Of a stretch of 64,000 nt of DNA, positions 43,197 to 50,733 are shown in pieces. This DNA comes from Nitrosarchaeum sp. (GTDB lineage: Archaea; Thermoproteota; Nitrososphaeria; Nitrososphaerales; Nitrosopumilaceae). The DNA lies in assembly GCA_018334095.1 (NCBI GenBank), contig JAGXTE010000067.1, forward strand, positions 1 to 64,000. Direction: 5' to 3'. A program made the position numbers and the translations under genes. Every line of letters starts with the position of its first letter. Position 1 is the first letter of the stretch. A model generated the notes under the pieces. That model was not told the DNA's origin and ran no database searches. It was given only the letters and a program-made list of their open reading frames with translations.

Positions 43197-43268
43197 AATA
43201 TGATAATAAAAGATTGGATCAAGACATTAACTCACAAACTACATTAAATAAAAAATCTAATAAATTTC

Positions 43269-43952
43269 ATGATTAAAGAAAATCCCAAAGATCTTGTTCC
43301 GATATTTTTTAACAATACTTTTAATTCATATGATAGAATAGTAAACTATACTACTTTTGGAAAAGACAGTTTTTGGAAACATAAAATTCTAGAACAATTA
43401 TCTACTGAAAAAACTGTATTAGATCTTGCTTGTGGTACTGGTATCCTTACAAAACAAATTGCAGAAAAACTTCCATATGCAGAAATTACAGGTGTAGACA
43501 TTACTAAAAACTATCTTGAAAAGGCAAAAGAAAAATTAATTTCATTTCAAAAAATTTCTTTTGTAAATCAAGATGCAGAAAAACTAAATCTGGGAAAAAA
43601 GTTTGATTGTATTACTGCGTCATATTTGCCAAAGTACTGTATATCTGATATTCTCATCAAAAATTGCATTGATCATCTTAATGAAGGTGGAAAAATAATC
43701 TTACATGATTTTACATATCCAAAAAATAAATTTATACAAAAACTCTGGAATTTTTATTTTAAAGTACTTTTTTTGGCAGGATTTTTTATCCCTAATTGGA
43801 AACAGGTATTTGTTGATCTCCCTAAGCTAATAAGAACCACTAATTGGGTAATAGAATATGAAGATACTATGAAAAAATGTGGACTAAAGACATACACGCA
43901 AGATTTGACATACGGCTCTTCAACTATTATTGTTGGAACCAAGATTATCTAG
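43269..43952 (+). CDS. UbiE-like class I SAM methyltransferase
   Basis: This is a 227-residue methyltransferase. Motif I is VLDLACGTGILTKQIAEK (about 50-67), motif II ITGVDITKNYLEKAK, followed by NQDAEKLNLGKKFDCITASYLPKYC and the HDFTYPKNKFIQKLWNFYFKVLF segment, which resembles the UbiE/COQ5 family that C-methylates quinone precursors. It is convergent with a chorismate-lyase-like gene (33 bp overlap) and near a UbiA-like gene. An aromatic substrate is inferred. Confidence 0.8.
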   Translation: MIKENPKDLVPIFFNNTFNSYDRIVNYTTFGKDSFWKHKILEQLSTEKTVLDLACGTGILTKQIAEKLPYAEITGVDITKNYLEKAKEKLISFQKISFVNQDAEKLNLGKKFDCITASYLPKYCISDILIKNCIDHLNEGGKIILHDFTYPKNKFIQKLWNFYFKVLFLAGFFIPNWKQVFVDLPKLIRTTNWVIEYEDTMKKCGLKTYTQDLTYGSSTIIVGTKII

Positions 43953-44357
43953 CCTTATTTCTTCTATTATGGTAAACCAAACAATTCCATTGTAAATGAT
44001 TTCATATTCTCTTGTCACTTTATTCTCGTCATGATTACGATTCAAGGAAATAATATTTCTAGTTGCTTTAATATTATTTGCATTAAGAATATCCCCAACA
44101 CCCTGTTTTTTCTTTAAAAGTTCAGCCATGATTACTTCAGGTAATATAGTAGAGTCAAATTTTACGATAGCTTTTATCACTGGAAACCCACCTGCCGTAA
44201 TTGATACTTTTCTCACAAATTGGTTAGGGAGTATAGTGTTTTGTTCAATTACTTCAAGTTTGATATTGCCATCATGAGTATTTCTAAGAACAGAAACGAC
44301 CTTGCCTACTGGAGCATCTAATATATTGTTTAACAAATCTTCAGAAAATACATTCAT
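43920..44357 (-). CDS. Chorismate lyase-like (DUF98/UbiC-type) protein
   Basis: This is a 145-residue protein resembling the UbiC/UTRA-fold chorismate pyruvate-lyase family (DUF98). The pattern FVRKVSITAGGFPVIKAIVKFD (about 47-68) and the later RNIISLNRN...REYEIIYNGIVWFTIIEEI match the archaeal/cyanobacterial members. UbiC makes 4-hydroxybenzoate from chorismate. The catalytic-residue assignment is uncertain by eye. Its 3' end overlaps the convergent methyltransferase gene by 33 bp. Confidence 0.62.
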   Translation of the reverse strand: MNVFSEDLLNNILDAPVGKVVSVLRNTHDGNIKLEVIEQNTILPNQFVRKVSITAGGFPVIKAIVKFDSTILPEVIMAELLKKKQGVGDILNANNIKATRNIISLNRNHDENKVTREYEIIYNGIVWFTIIEEIRLDNLGSNNNS

Positions 44358-44381
44358 ACAATATTTTTGTGTTTTAATGAA

Positions 44382-45068
44382 TTAAAGGTACCTTAAAGCA
44401 ATAAAAAAAATAGTGCTAAATATTACAACAGAACTTACAATTTTAAGAATTGCTTCTCTTTTGTAATATGTTTCATAATTAGCATTTTGTCGTTTTAGTT
44501 CTTTATACTTTCTAGATGTAATAATCAAAATATAACTTACAAGACCAGCAATTGCAGAAAATATTATGGTTTCAACAGTTATGGAACTAGATTGAATTGC
44601 AGCTCCTGCAAAAACAGGTAAAATTCCCCAGGAGATGACAAATGATAAATTGTTGTGAAATTTACCCCCAAATAATTCAAGATTATATGCAAAAAGAAAA
44701 AACCCTTCCATTATTCCTATTGGAACTAGTAACCAAGAATCTAAAAAAATGTAATACAGTCCAATAGAAAAAGATATGATTAAGGAAATTATTACTGCTG
44801 ACCAAAGCTTTGATCGTGACACCTTCCCCAAAGGTTTTTTCTTACTTCCTAATGCATCAAGGCAATGTGCTGATATACCAATTGCAAAAAAATAGAGTAA
44901 ACTAATGGATACTATCCTATCAAAACTAAATTCTACTGAAAGAGAACCCCATATGGCAAAGGATACTACCATTCCAGTATATGGTAGAAATAAAATTCCT
45001 ACTGATAATCTAAAATTTTGAGAACCAAATTTTGGGACAAACCATTCAGATAATCTATCTTCTTGCAT
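44382..45068 (-). CDS. UbiA-superfamily-like membrane protein
   Basis: This is a 228-residue polytopic protein with about seven predicted helices. A cytoplasmic loop AHCLDALGSKKKPLGKVSRSKL (about 67-88) lies where UbiA prenyltransferases have their Asp-rich motif, and the YNLELFGGKFHNNLSFVISWGILPVFAG segment (about 128-155) resembles the second UbiA motif, but both Asp clusters are reduced. It may be a divergent or inactive prenyltransferase. It starts 24 bp upstream of the chorismate-lyase-like gene in the same operon. Confidence 0.55.
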   Translation of the reverse strand: MQEDRLSEWFVPKFGSQNFRLSVGILFLPYTGMVVSFAIWGSLSVEFSFDRIVSISLLYFFAIGISAHCLDALGSKKKPLGKVSRSKLWSAVIISLIISFSIGLYYIFLDSWLLVPIGIMEGFFLFAYNLELFGGKFHNNLSFVISWGILPVFAGAAIQSSSITVETIIFSAIAGLVSYILIITSRKYKELKRQNANYETYYKREAILKIVSSVVIFSTIFFIALRYL

Positions 45069-45116
45069 TATTTTTTAATCATAATCTTACATTAAATGAT
45101 TTAAACAAAAGTTTTA

Positions 45117-45181
45117 TTTTCATGCATATTTGCGTCCACTTTTATCCCCAAAAAGGGGGTAGAGTCCCTGTGGGCCCATTT
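45117..45181 (+). repeat. tRNA-Val-associated repeat R3 (best copy)
   Basis: This copy of the element ends with TCCCTGTGGGCCCATTT (45165-45181), identical over 17 bp to the 3' end of tRNA-Val plus three flanking bases (41448-41464). It contains a full hairpin CCCC-AAAAA-GGGG. It separates cassettes B and C. The next bases on the minus strand read GGTTCAAGTCC, resembling a tRNA T arm, but no cloverleaf can be built. Confidence 0.85.
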
Positions 45182-45271
45182 GGACTTGAACCTTGAGTGG
45201 TTCAGGCCCTTTAGATTAGAATCTGTTCTCAGAACACTTTATGAATTTCCTACAATTCACTTAATTCGACA

Positions 45272-46486
45272 ATGAAATATCTTGTTTTATTTTTAGTTTT
45301 GATTTGGTTTATAGGAATTACTCAAATATCTTATGGAGAAGAATTCTATGAAAGTCCAAATCTTATCGCAGTAATAGAGAAAGAAAATCTTTTAAAATCA
45401 AGTTTTGAGTATGGTGATGTTATCATTGTTAACGGATATGTAATGGAAAATCATGGGTTAACAAAAGTTGGAAATGCAAAAATTATTTTTTCCTTAATGT
45501 GGCCCAACAATACAAAGATTGTTCTTGAGGAAAAATTTGCAAATGAAAGTGGAGATTTTTCTTTACTTATCCCTATTTCATCTAATTTTATAGCAGGAAA
45601 ATATCATTTAATTGCAGAACCATTTTGGTTAGGATATCAACCTACGCTAGAATCTAAGAAAAAAATTCTAGAGTTTTTTGTAAGTCCAGATAAGCATGAT
45701 CTAATTATGTCGCCACTAAAACAATTCAAGTCGGGGGTAAGAATTGATCAAATTCAATGTAATGAAGGATTTGTGGTTGCATTGAAGTCTAGCAACGGTA
45801 ATCCATCTTGTGTAAAACGTGAAAGTTTGGAAAAACTTAGAGAACGAGGATGGACAGAACCACTTGGGGATGTTGTATTTCAAAGAACAAATCCAATTAA
45901 ATCAGAGTCTAAAACAAAAAGCATCATTACAGTACAAGACAGACCTATCAACAGAACAATTGTTCCAATAACAATTACAGAGATGACTACTGATGCACAG
46001 TCATTAGATACAATCACTTATTGGAATTTCTCTCTTTTAGGAATAGAAATGTCTACTTTGAACAAGTATTGGGGACTTCTGGCAAATCAATACATTACAA
46101 GTGAGATGGTTGATCAAAACGGAGCTGACGTTTTAGACTATTCACGTATTCCTGATGGTATGATATTTTACAAATTATCATTATTTTATTATCCAGCTAC
46201 TTGTGAGGATGGTACAAAAATAACAGGTGAGGGAGGATATCCAGAACCAATCCCTATAAAGAAAGGAATTGACAGCGTATTTTTTAAAAGCGGAAGTAAT
46301 GGTTTGTATCCTGATGATAACGGAAAATATTTTTTTGATTTTGTATCTGGATTTGAAACCGACATCGAGTTTCATCCAAACATACATGTAATATCACAAG
46401 AGACAAAGAAATGCAAGTTAGATACTGATCAAAGAAACTTTACTGATGTTTATTATACAAATGCAGTTTTTGATTTTAAAGAATAG
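45272..46486 (+). CDS. Secreted protein with a thaumarchaeal C-x-G-F/K-x-S-x-G-x-P-x-C-V-K motif
   Basis: This is a 404-residue protein with an N-terminal signal peptide (about 1-21). Residues about 25-150 form a beta domain (macroglobulin-like extracellular domain). QCNEGFVVALKSSNGNPSCVKRESLEKLRERGW at about 163-195 is a short Cys-pair motif that recurs in secreted thaumarchaeal proteins. The remainder (about 215-400) is beta-rich with two cysteines. I cannot assign a function. It is the first gene of cassette C. Confidence 0.72.
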   Translation: MKYLVLFLVLIWFIGITQISYGEEFYESPNLIAVIEKENLLKSSFEYGDVIIVNGYVMENHGLTKVGNAKIIFSLMWPNNTKIVLEEKFANESGDFSLLIPISSNFIAGKYHLIAEPFWLGYQPTLESKKKILEFFVSPDKHDLIMSPLKQFKSGVRIDQIQCNEGFVVALKSSNGNPSCVKRESLEKLRERGWTEPLGDVVFQRTNPIKSESKTKSIITVQDRPINRTIVPITITEMTTDAQSLDTITYWNFSLLGIEMSTLNKYWGLLANQYITSEMVDQNGADVLDYSRIPDGMIFYKLSLFYYPATCEDGTKITGEGGYPEPIPIKKGIDSVFFKSGSNGLYPDDNGKYFFDFVSGFETDIEFHPNIHVISQETKKCKLDTDQRNFTDVYYTNAVFDFKE

Positions 46487-46778
46487 AAAATGAAAACTAG
46501 ATTATTGATAATTGGGATTGTTTTTTTGATATTTGGGCTAGTAAACTTTTTTCGATATGTGCCAATAATGTTGACCTTGATAAATTTACCATTTCCATTT
46601 GTTCATCTTTACAATGTTATTTCTTCTGAAGGACAAGGAACTCATATTCAGATTGGATATATGCCAATTGATGAAGCTATTAACGATCCGTATTGGCTTG
46701 TATGGTCTTTGATATTGTATGGAGGTATTGGAATTATAATATTTGAAATTTGTAGGAAAAGAAAATGAAAACTAGATT
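46485..46778 (+). repeat. 19-bp direct repeat flanking the 92-aa gene
   Basis: AGAAAATGAAAACTAGATT occurs at 46485-46503 and at 46760-46778, 275 bp apart, and brackets the small membrane-protein gene. The first copy supplies its start codon and the second its stop. Confidence 0.9.
46490..46768 (+). CDS. Small membrane protein (cassette C)
   Basis: This is a 92-residue protein with two predicted membrane helices (about 5-30 and 66-87) and a central extracellular loop with EGQGTHIQIGYMPIDEAINDPYW. It starts 3 bp after the secreted protein's stop, so they form one unit. A 19-bp direct repeat spans its start and stop. Function is unknown. Confidence 0.65.
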   Translation: MKTRLLIIGIVFLIFGLVNFFRYVPIMLTLINLPFPFVHLYNVISSEGQGTHIQIGYMPIDEAINDPYWLVWSLILYGGIGIIIFEICRKRK

Positions 46779-46832
46779 TCACGCCTATCTGCGTCCACTT
46801 TATTCCCCGAAAAGGTAGGTTGTTCCATATGG
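46777..46832 (+). repeat. tRNA-Val-associated repeat R4 (degenerate)
   Basis: TTTCACGCCTATCTGCGTCCAC followed by TTCCCCGAAAAGGTAGG matches R2 and R3 with several changes; the tRNA-like 3' portion is decayed (TTCCATATGG). It marks the right end of cassette C. Confidence 0.75.
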
Positions 46833-46837
46833 ATCGA

Positions 46838-47266
46838 CTATTCTTGATTTAGTGTTTCTATTCTTCCTTTGTATTTTTCTTTGTACAACGATCTACAAGA
46901 TGTACAACAAAAAAATCTCTCAAAATTTGCAATTTTAAGGACATGTGGTTTGTCAGAAATTGGACCCTTGCACAAATCACACGTCATTTTTAAAATCATA
47001 TCTTTAGTTATTTTTACATCATGTTTTTTTATTGATTTTGTCTTTATGTTCTCAAAATGTTTTTCAGTTTTTACTTCAAGCATTCCAAGATCAATTATTG
47101 GCGAGACAGATTTTATCAATCCGACATTTACCAATCTTTCGTATCTTGCTTGAACAGTAGGTGTACTTACTTTGATCTCTCTTGATATCTGTCGAAATGA
47201 TTTTCTCCCATCTTTTATCAGTGATTCAATTATTGCAATATCAATATCGTCAGGCTGAAATGGCAT
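46838..47266 (-). CDS. Lrp/AsnC-type HTH protein with C-terminal TRASH metal domain
   Basis: This is a 142-residue regulator. Residues about 7-65 are an AsnC-type helix-turn-helix (DDIDIAIIESLIKDGRKSFRQISREIKVSTPTVQARYERL). The C-terminal part is a TRASH domain with metal ligands CDLCKG (about 94-99) and FCCTSCRSLY (about 117-126). Archaeal proteins of this design sense copper or other metals. It is divergent from a CcdA-YHS-thioredoxin operon that probably handles metal/thiol stress. Confidence 0.9.
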   Translation of the reverse strand: MPFQPDDIDIAIIESLIKDGRKSFRQISREIKVSTPTVQARYERLVNVGLIKSVSPIIDLGMLEVKTEKHFENIKTKSIKKHDVKITKDMILKMTCDLCKGPISDKPHVLKIANFERFFCCTSCRSLYKEKYKGRIETLNQE

Positions 47267-47297
47267 ATGCCTAATTACTTGCGAGAATATTTATCAT

Positions 47298-47311
47298 TTT
47301 ACAATTGTAAA
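47298..47311. promoter_or_regulatory. 14-bp perfect palindrome, probable TRASH-regulator operator
   Basis: TTTACAATTGTAAA is a perfect palindrome in the 83-bp gap between the divergent regulator and CcdA starts. Its centre lies about 45 bp upstream of the CcdA ATG (47350) and about 38 bp from the regulator ATG. TATA-like gtatctttatac follows at 47330-47341. Confidence 0.6.
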
Positions 47312-47349
47312 GTACACTATTATTGTATACGTATCTTTATACATTATTC

Positions 47350-48336
47350 ATGTCAAATCAAATCACAGTAAAAAAATCTCTTATACTTACTTTGTTTGTA
47401 TTATTTTCTCTTATTTTTGTTGGAGGCGTATTTGCAGCTACAAATGAAATTGCAATTGGTGCTGGAAATGAATTATCTTATCCTTCATGGCTAGTGATTG
47501 CTTACCTAGCTGGTCTATCAATGATAATTCTACCTTGCACACTTCCACTAGTATTCATAATTATCCCCCTTAGCATGGGTAAGGGTGCAAAAAAGGGACT
47601 TGGTATGGCCATGTTATTTGGTGCAGGTCTCACAATAACAATTGCATTTTATGGATTTGGAATTGGTGCACTTGGACAAACAGCAGATTTAGATCGTATT
47701 TCAGTTTTCATGTTTTTAATTGCTGGCATTGCAGCATTTCTTTTTGGTTTGTCGCAGCTAAAGTTATTTGAATTAAAACTGCCTACGTACTCTGGCACTC
47801 CCAACTTTATTCAAAAACGTGGAGATTATTCAAAATCATTTTTCATGGGATTGTTATTAGGAAATGCAGGTGTTGGTTGCCCCAATCCTATGTTTTATTG
47901 GTTGTTAATTTACATCGCAGGAACTGGTAATATGGAAATAGGCGCAAGTCTAGGTGCAGTACATGGAGTAGGTAGAGCAATTCCGTTAATTCTTTTATCT
48001 GTCTTGGCAATCATTGGTGTAAATGCTACAAAAGGAATTACTGCAAACAAAATAACAATTGAAAAACTTACTGGATGGATGTTGATAGTACTTGGAGCAT
48101 TTTTAATAATTAATGGCATACCTGGTGGTCATGAATGGTATGAATCTACATTTGTACACATTGCATGGAATAATTTTGTTGCGACACTGTCTCTTCCTCC
48201 AGAATTCCATATTGGTCAGCATACTCATCACTATGATATTCAAATGCCACAAGAATTTGCTCCTGTCTTATTTAGTGCATTACTTGTATTTCCAATCGTA
48301 TGGTATTTTACTCGAAAAAAGGGAATAACAACATGA
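47350..48336 (+). CDS. CcdA/DsbD-type transmembrane thiol-transport protein
   Basis: This is a 328-residue membrane protein with an N-terminal helix and about six core helices of the CcdA/DsbD family. The functional cysteines are visible in the first and fourth core helices: MIILPCTLPL and GNAGVGCPNPMFYW. It moves reducing equivalents across the membrane. I use the ATG at 47350 rather than a TTG at 47323, because a TATA element overlaps the longer form. It overlaps the YHS gene by 4 bp. Confidence 0.88.
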   Translation: MSNQITVKKSLILTLFVLFSLIFVGGVFAATNEIAIGAGNELSYPSWLVIAYLAGLSMIILPCTLPLVFIIIPLSMGKGAKKGLGMAMLFGAGLTITIAFYGFGIGALGQTADLDRISVFMFLIAGIAAFLFGLSQLKLFELKLPTYSGTPNFIQKRGDYSKSFFMGLLLGNAGVGCPNPMFYWLLIYIAGTGNMEIGASLGAVHGVGRAIPLILLSVLAIIGVNATKGITANKITIEKLTGWMLIVLGAFLIINGIPGGHEWYESTFVHIAWNNFVATLSLPPEFHIGQHTHHYDIQMPQEFAPVLFSALLVFPIVWYFTRKKGITT

Positions 48337-48470
48337 AAGATCCTGTTTGTGGAATGGATGTTGGAGAAAAAGGTGATTTGTTAGAACATAAAGGAAAACA
48401 ATATCGATTTTGTTGCGCTAGTTGTAAATGGGCTTTTGAGCAGAATCCTGAACAATTTATAAAATCATGA
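48333..48470 (+). CDS. YHS-domain small metal-binding protein (45 aa)
   Basis: This is a 45-residue gene. It carries the YHS/TRASH-like pattern KDPVCGMDV, then YRFCCASCKWAFEQNPEQFI, giving the Cys set for metal binding. YHS domains occur in copper ATPases and heavy-metal chaperones. It overlaps both the CcdA gene and the following thioredoxin-like gene by 4 bp (ATGA), so translation is coupled. A metal-chaperone or metal-sensing role is likely. Confidence 0.88.
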   Translation: MKDPVCGMDVGEKGDLLEHKGKQYRFCCASCKWAFEQNPEQFIKS

Positions 48471-48688
48471 CTGTACTAGTTCTCACCACACCTGGATGCT
48501 CTAATTGTAATATTCTTGAAAAAATGTTAGATAAACTAGGCATAAAATATGATCTTATTGATGTAACTGAAAAACCGGAATATTTGAAAAAATACCCAAT
48601 ATTTATGGCACCTGGTTTAGTGATTAATGGAAAACTAGAGTTTACTGGTATTCCCAAAAAGGAAGATTTAGAAAAAAAATTCTCCTAG
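48467..48688 (+). CDS. Small thioredoxin/glutaredoxin-like protein
   Basis: This is a 73-residue thioredoxin-fold protein with the active site PGCSNCNIL (Cys-Ser-Asn-Cys, residues 10-17) and the cis-Pro in FMAPGLVINGK. It matches the compact archaeal thioredoxin/glutaredoxin type. It overlaps the YHS gene by 4 bp and closes the operon. It probably exchanges thiols with the CcdA-type protein. Confidence 0.9.
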   Translation: MTVLVLTTPGCSNCNILEKMLDKLGIKYDLIDVTEKPEYLKKYPIFMAPGLVINGKLEFTGIPKKEDLEKKFS

Positions 48689-48730
48689 ACTCGCTAATGT
48701 TTTTTACTCTGTTTGTGATAAAATTTTCAA

Positions 48731-48982
48731 ATGACTGATTATTCTATGAATGAAAAAACGATCCTTGTCCAATATGCTATTAAAAAATATGAAAATGAAG
48801 AAATTGTTATTGAAAAATTAAAGACTATTTTAAGTGAAAAGGACATTCAAAGAAATATTGATACTTTAATTGGAACTCAGAGAGTAAGACGAATAGGACC
48901 GGAAATTCTTCAAAACAATGAAAGTCATACTGAAATTCCTGATCTGCCAGATAATCTAAAACCAATAGTTGACCAACTCTAG
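48731..48982 (+). CDS. Hypothetical protein (83 aa)
   Basis: This is an 83-residue acidic, helical protein with no motif I can assign. It begins 42 bp after the thioredoxin-like gene on the same strand and may be part of that unit. It contains charged helical segments (KYENEEIVIEKLKTIL) and a Pro-rich C-terminus. Confidence 0.5.
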   Translation: MTDYSMNEKTILVQYAIKKYENEEIVIEKLKTILSEKDIQRNIDTLIGTQRVRRIGPEILQNNESHTEIPDLPDNLKPIVDQL

Positions 48983-49050
48983 CATTTGGAAATTATTTTT
49001 ACCTTGTCTATTGTTTATCAAATAGGTATTATAGAAAATTTATTTAGATT

Positions 49051-49932
49051 TTAAAAGCCACGCAGTCCTTCTGGACGCATAATTTCTGGATGCTGCTTCA
49101 TCCAATTTATTTTATCTAACATGGCTTGCTTGTCTTGTGGAAATGTGCCCTTAATTGTATATGCGTTTGAACCATGGTTTGCCCTAAAAATTATTTCTTC
49201 CTTAGTTTCTATCTGACTGATTAAATCATACAACTCTTCAAGTGATTCATCATCAGTAATTCGAATAAATGGCTCTCCAAATTTTTCTAAAAATTCTTGT
49301 TTAATTCCATTTTCTAAATAAAGAGTTAGAGCTCCTACATAATTTGGAGAGCAAGCACTAATTACTTCTGCTGTTCCTCTAATGTGTTCTTTTGAATACG
49401 TTTTTCCTCCTAATCCTAAAATTATCATGCAAGACATTATGTAACCAGCGTCTTTTGCTTTGTTAACAGATTTGATAATTGTCTTTGCAATTGCTCCTTT
49501 TGTTACTTTTTTTAAAACTATGTCAGAACCACTTTCAATTCCCAAATACAACATATCTAATCCCGCATCGTGCATTTTCTTTAACTCCTCCGGAGTTTTC
49601 TTTAAAATGTTCATTGGCATTGCATAGCATGAAATTCTCTCAAGATTAGAAAATTTTTCATAAAGATATTTTACAATTTTAACAATGTATTCTGAATCCA
49701 GATTCAGAGCATCACCATCTGCCAAAAATATTTTTCTAGTATCTGGTAGTTGTTTTGCCATTAGATCAATTTCAATTTTTACTTCATCCCATGGTTTTTC
49801 TGAATATTGTTTTGATCTGTACATATCACAAAAAGAGCATTCATTAAAGGAACATCCTAGAGTTACTTGAAAAATTAATGATCTTGCCTCCGATGGAGGT
49901 CTGTACAAAGGAGCATCATAGTTTAACATCAT
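49051..49932 (-). CDS. Radical SAM protein, HemN/Elp3-like
   Basis: This is a 293-residue radical SAM enzyme. The cluster cysteines occur as C27, C32 and C35 in LGCSFNECSFCDMYRSK; the first spacing is four residues, CxxxxCxxC, which is unusual but seen in some anaerobic-type members. The GDAL segment and the IGGES-type YLGIESGSD (about 125-133) follow. Substrate is unknown. Confidence 0.87.
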   Translation of the reverse strand: MMLNYDAPLYRPPSEARSLIFQVTLGCSFNECSFCDMYRSKQYSEKPWDEVKIEIDLMAKQLPDTRKIFLADGDALNLDSEYIVKIVKYLYEKFSNLERISCYAMPMNILKKTPEELKKMHDAGLDMLYLGIESGSDIVLKKVTKGAIAKTIIKSVNKAKDAGYIMSCMIILGLGGKTYSKEHIRGTAEVISACSPNYVGALTLYLENGIKQEFLEKFGEPFIRITDDESLEELYDLISQIETKEEIIFRANHGSNAYTIKGTFPQDKQAMLDKINWMKQHPEIMRPEGLRGF

Positions 49933-50041
49933 TTTACTTCACAAGAATTGCTTGATTATGTTTTTTATACTTTCTAATGTCTTCCAGATGAATAAAACCC
50001 ATAATGCCTTTTAATTGACAAATACAAGAATTTTATAGATT

Positions 50042-50344
50042 ATGGCAAACGATCCAGAATCAAAAAGATTAATGTGGTTTATTTTTGCAGGCTCGAGAGG
50101 AGGGCTAACTCGTCTACGCATCATATCTCTGCTTAAAAAAACACCTCTTAACACGAATCAATTATCTAAGGAACTGGGCTTTGATTATAAGGCTATTCAG
50201 CATCATATCAAAGTTCTTGAAAAAAATAACATGATTACAAAAGTTGGAGAAAAATACAGTGTTATGTATTTTATATCTACATTTCTAGAATCCAATATGG
50301 AGACATTTGAAGAAATTGAAGAAAAACTGGATAAAAGTAAATAA
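50042..50344 (+). CDS. ArsR-like winged-helix transcriptional regulator
   Basis: This is a 100-residue regulator: SRGGLTRLRIISLLKKTPLNTNQLSKELGFDYKAIQHHIKVLEKNNMI is a full winged-helix domain (about 18-65), followed by a beta wing and an acidic C-terminal helix. No effector-binding domain is present. It stands alone between the radical SAM gene and a zinc-ribbon gene. Confidence 0.88.
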   Translation: MANDPESKRLMWFIFAGSRGGLTRLRIISLLKKTPLNTNQLSKELGFDYKAIQHHIKVLEKNNMITKVGEKYSVMYFISTFLESNMETFEEIEEKLDKSK

Positions 50345-50462
50345 TTCAGTTCATAGATTTTTCTAAATGTATTGCTAAATTTTTAAGTTATTTATTTTTC
50401 AAGTAAATGTTAGGATTTCACAAAAAATAAGATTTTTGTATGGCTGTTATGGATTATCCTAT

Positions 50463-50585
50463 ATGGTTAAGTTAAGTGATCTAAGGGCTTGCACTAAATG
50501 CCATATGGTATATTTTAAGACTTCATCAGAAAGATGTGCTCATTGCAATGCCTTGGAACATCAGGAAGAAATAAAATTTGATTAG
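50463..50585 (+). CDS. Spt4-like zinc-ribbon protein (40 aa)
   Basis: This 40-residue gene has a CxxC...CxxC zinc ribbon (C10, C13, C25, C28) in ACTKCHMVYFK and RCAHCNAL. The spacing resembles the small Spt4/RpoE''-type zinc ribbons, though Spt4 is usually about 60 residues. ATG at 50463, TAG at 50583. It lies between a winged-helix regulator and a DHS-like gene. Function is not proven. Confidence 0.6.
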   Translation: MVKLSDLRACTKCHMVYFKTSSERCAHCNALEHQEEIKFD

Positions 50586-50733
50586 TTCATTACATAACTT
50601 GTTCTGATCTTTCAATAATCTGATTTTTTAAACATATTTTAGAATCTTTTAAAATGTATGATATTACAATGAATTTTGTTAAATTAATTTGTAACATTAG
50701 ATATATTATCTAGTACAATCTTGGTTACTGAAT

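Noticed and set aside
45169..45245. Second tRNA gene on the minus strand after repeat R3
   Set aside because: GGTTCAAGTCC looks like a T arm, but the stem does not pair well and no D arm or 7-nt anticodon loop can be formed.
41462..46776. Integrated virus or plasmid next to tRNA-Val
   Set aside because: No integrase, capsid, terminase, replication or conjugation gene is present; the intervals hold ordinary metabolic and regulatory genes. Only a cassette/att-like model is kept.
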